This document shows positions 63,375-64,000 of a stretch of DNA of 64,000 nt, piece after piece. Source of the stretch: Pseudomonas sp. Gutcm_11s (GTDB lineage Bacteria > Pseudomonadota > Gammaproteobacteria > Pseudomonadales > Pseudomonadaceae). Each line of letters opens with the position of its first letter. Position 1 is the stretch's first letter. The notes under the pieces were generated by a model. That model worked only from the letters and a program-made list of their open reading frames with translations, was not told the origin of the DNA and ran no database searches. The position numbers and the translations under genes are program-made. The DNA is taken from assembly GCF_028649395.1 (NCBI RefSeq), contig NZ_JAQSUW010000014.1:790315-854314 (forward strand), written 5' to 3'.

Positions 63375-64000
63375 ATGGACATCACCAACGGACCGGCCAA
63401 CAAACTCTCCCTCATCAAGTACGTCGGCATCCCGGTGCTGGTCGCCGCCGTCGGCTTCGTCGGCTTCAACGGCATCTTCTTCTACAACGAGGCCGGCTTC
63501 GCTACCCACGTGCGGACCATCTTCGGCGAAGAGAAGGTAGTCGACGACGTCGGTTACGCCACCAAGTGGTTCGGCCGCGCCACTCCCTGGAAGAAGGCGC
63601 TCAGCGTGCAGTCGGTGCTCACCGAGTCGCTCAACAAGATCGACAACGACAGCGACAACGACTCGCTCGGCGCCACCATCGAGGCCTTCCCCATCGTCTT
63701 CCTCGGCAACGTCGACGCCAAGGTCGAGTCCTCGGCGCGCTTCCGCCTGCCCAGTGGCGACCAGTTCCTGACCATCGCCCAGGAATATCGCAACCCGGAA
63801 AACTTCATCGGCACCGCGCTGGTCCCGGCGATCAAGGAAACCCTGCAGGCCACCGCCTCGCTGATGAGCGCCGACGACTTCTACGCCGGTGCGCGCAGTG
63901 AGTTCGCCGCCGAGTTCGAGAACCAGCTGAACGACGGCCTGTACCTGATCAAACGCAAGGAAGTCCGCGGCCCGCGCGGGCACATCCCGAGCCAGACCGC
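63375..64000 (+). CDS. SPFH/Band 7-like membrane protein, N-terminal part (cut by window edge)
   Basis: At least 208 residues, continuing past the right edge. The start ATG at 63375 follows AAGGA at good spacing. The protein begins MDITNGPANKLSLIKYVGIP and a single hydrophobic helix (IPVLVAAVGFVGFNGIFFY). The next part resembles an SPFH/Band 7 domain (RFRLPSGDQFLTIAQEYRNPENFIGTALVPAIKETLQATASLMSADDFYAGARSEFAAEFENQL). SPFH proteins build membrane scaffolds. The assignment is from overall pattern and is only moderately sure. Confidence 0.5.
   Translation, partial: MDITNGPANKLSLIKYVGIPVLVAAVGFVGFNGIFFYNEAGFATHVRTIFGEEKVVDDVGYATKWFGRATPWKKALSVQSVLTESLNKIDNDSDNDSLGATIEAFPIVFLGNVDAKVESSARFRLPSGDQFLTIAQEYRNPENFIGTALVPAIKETLQATASLMSADDFYAGARSEFAAEFENQLNDGLYLIKRKEVRGPRGHIPSQT

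Overview
The window is a high-GC chromosomal segment of a Pseudomonas species. The evidence is a long run of genes in the order I know from P. aeruginosa PAO1 (nudC, fimL, crotonase, nhaB, ldcBA, dnaQ-rnhA-methyltransferase, gloB, mltD, the npp ABC operon, fabI, ppiD, hupB, lon, clpX, clpP, tig, tRNAs, folD, then cysS, glnS, ppiB, lpxH), together with protein-level matches to Pseudomonas FimL, FabI and ClpP. I cannot fix the species. Nearly all of the sequence is coding, and intergenic gaps are short.

Layout. 1-2.7 kb: an operon on the minus strand (dienoyl-CoA isomerase-like crotonase, the twitching-motility regulator fimL, the start of nudC). 2.9-8.1 kb: nhaB antiporter converging on the ldcAB lysine decarboxylase/antiporter operon. 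8.2-12.7 kb: dnaQ, rnhA and a YafS-like methyltransferase, divergent from gloB and mltD. A 141-bp miniature inverted-repeat element sits at 12.73-12.88 kb, exactly at the stop codon of an HDOD-GAF gene. 14.5-22.8 kb: nppA1A2BCD peptide/peptidyl-nucleoside importer and fabI. 22.8-31.3 kb: protein quality control on the minus strand (ppiD, hupB, lon, clpX, clpP, tig), with a clear heat-shock promoter before lon. 31.4-31.75 kb: a three-tRNA operon (Arg-TCT, His-GTG, Leu-TAG).

32.9-53.1 kb, between folD and cysS, looks like the variable part of the window. It holds a GlpSTPQUV-type ABC import operon with its own sigma54 activator, a GGDEF-EAL protein, two SDR/LysR divergent pairs around an FKBP gene, an EamA exporter divergent from an Lrp/AsnC regulator that leads into a class C beta-lactamase, an orphan UvrD-like helicase and an MFS transporter. 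53.2-64 kb returns to conserved genes (cysS, glnS, ppiB, lpxH). These are followed by two L,D-transpeptidase-type genes, a periplasmic binding protein translationally coupled to a large Cache-HAMP-GAF-HD-GYP receptor, and a truncated SPFH-like gene.

The most interesting structures are these. The ABC importer has two ATPases with complementary defects, one lacking the signature motif and the other the switch histidine, so only one ATP site should be canonical. Its control region has a near-consensus sigma54 promoter and six phased TGAACA repeats. The HD-GYP protein has about 165 extra residues inside its catalytic domain and a dedicated binding protein. One L,D-transpeptidase carries a dead second copy of its catalytic domain. 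The ldcA leader can fold into a hairpin that covers part of its ribosome binding site. No CRISPR array, prophage or complete insertion sequence was seen.
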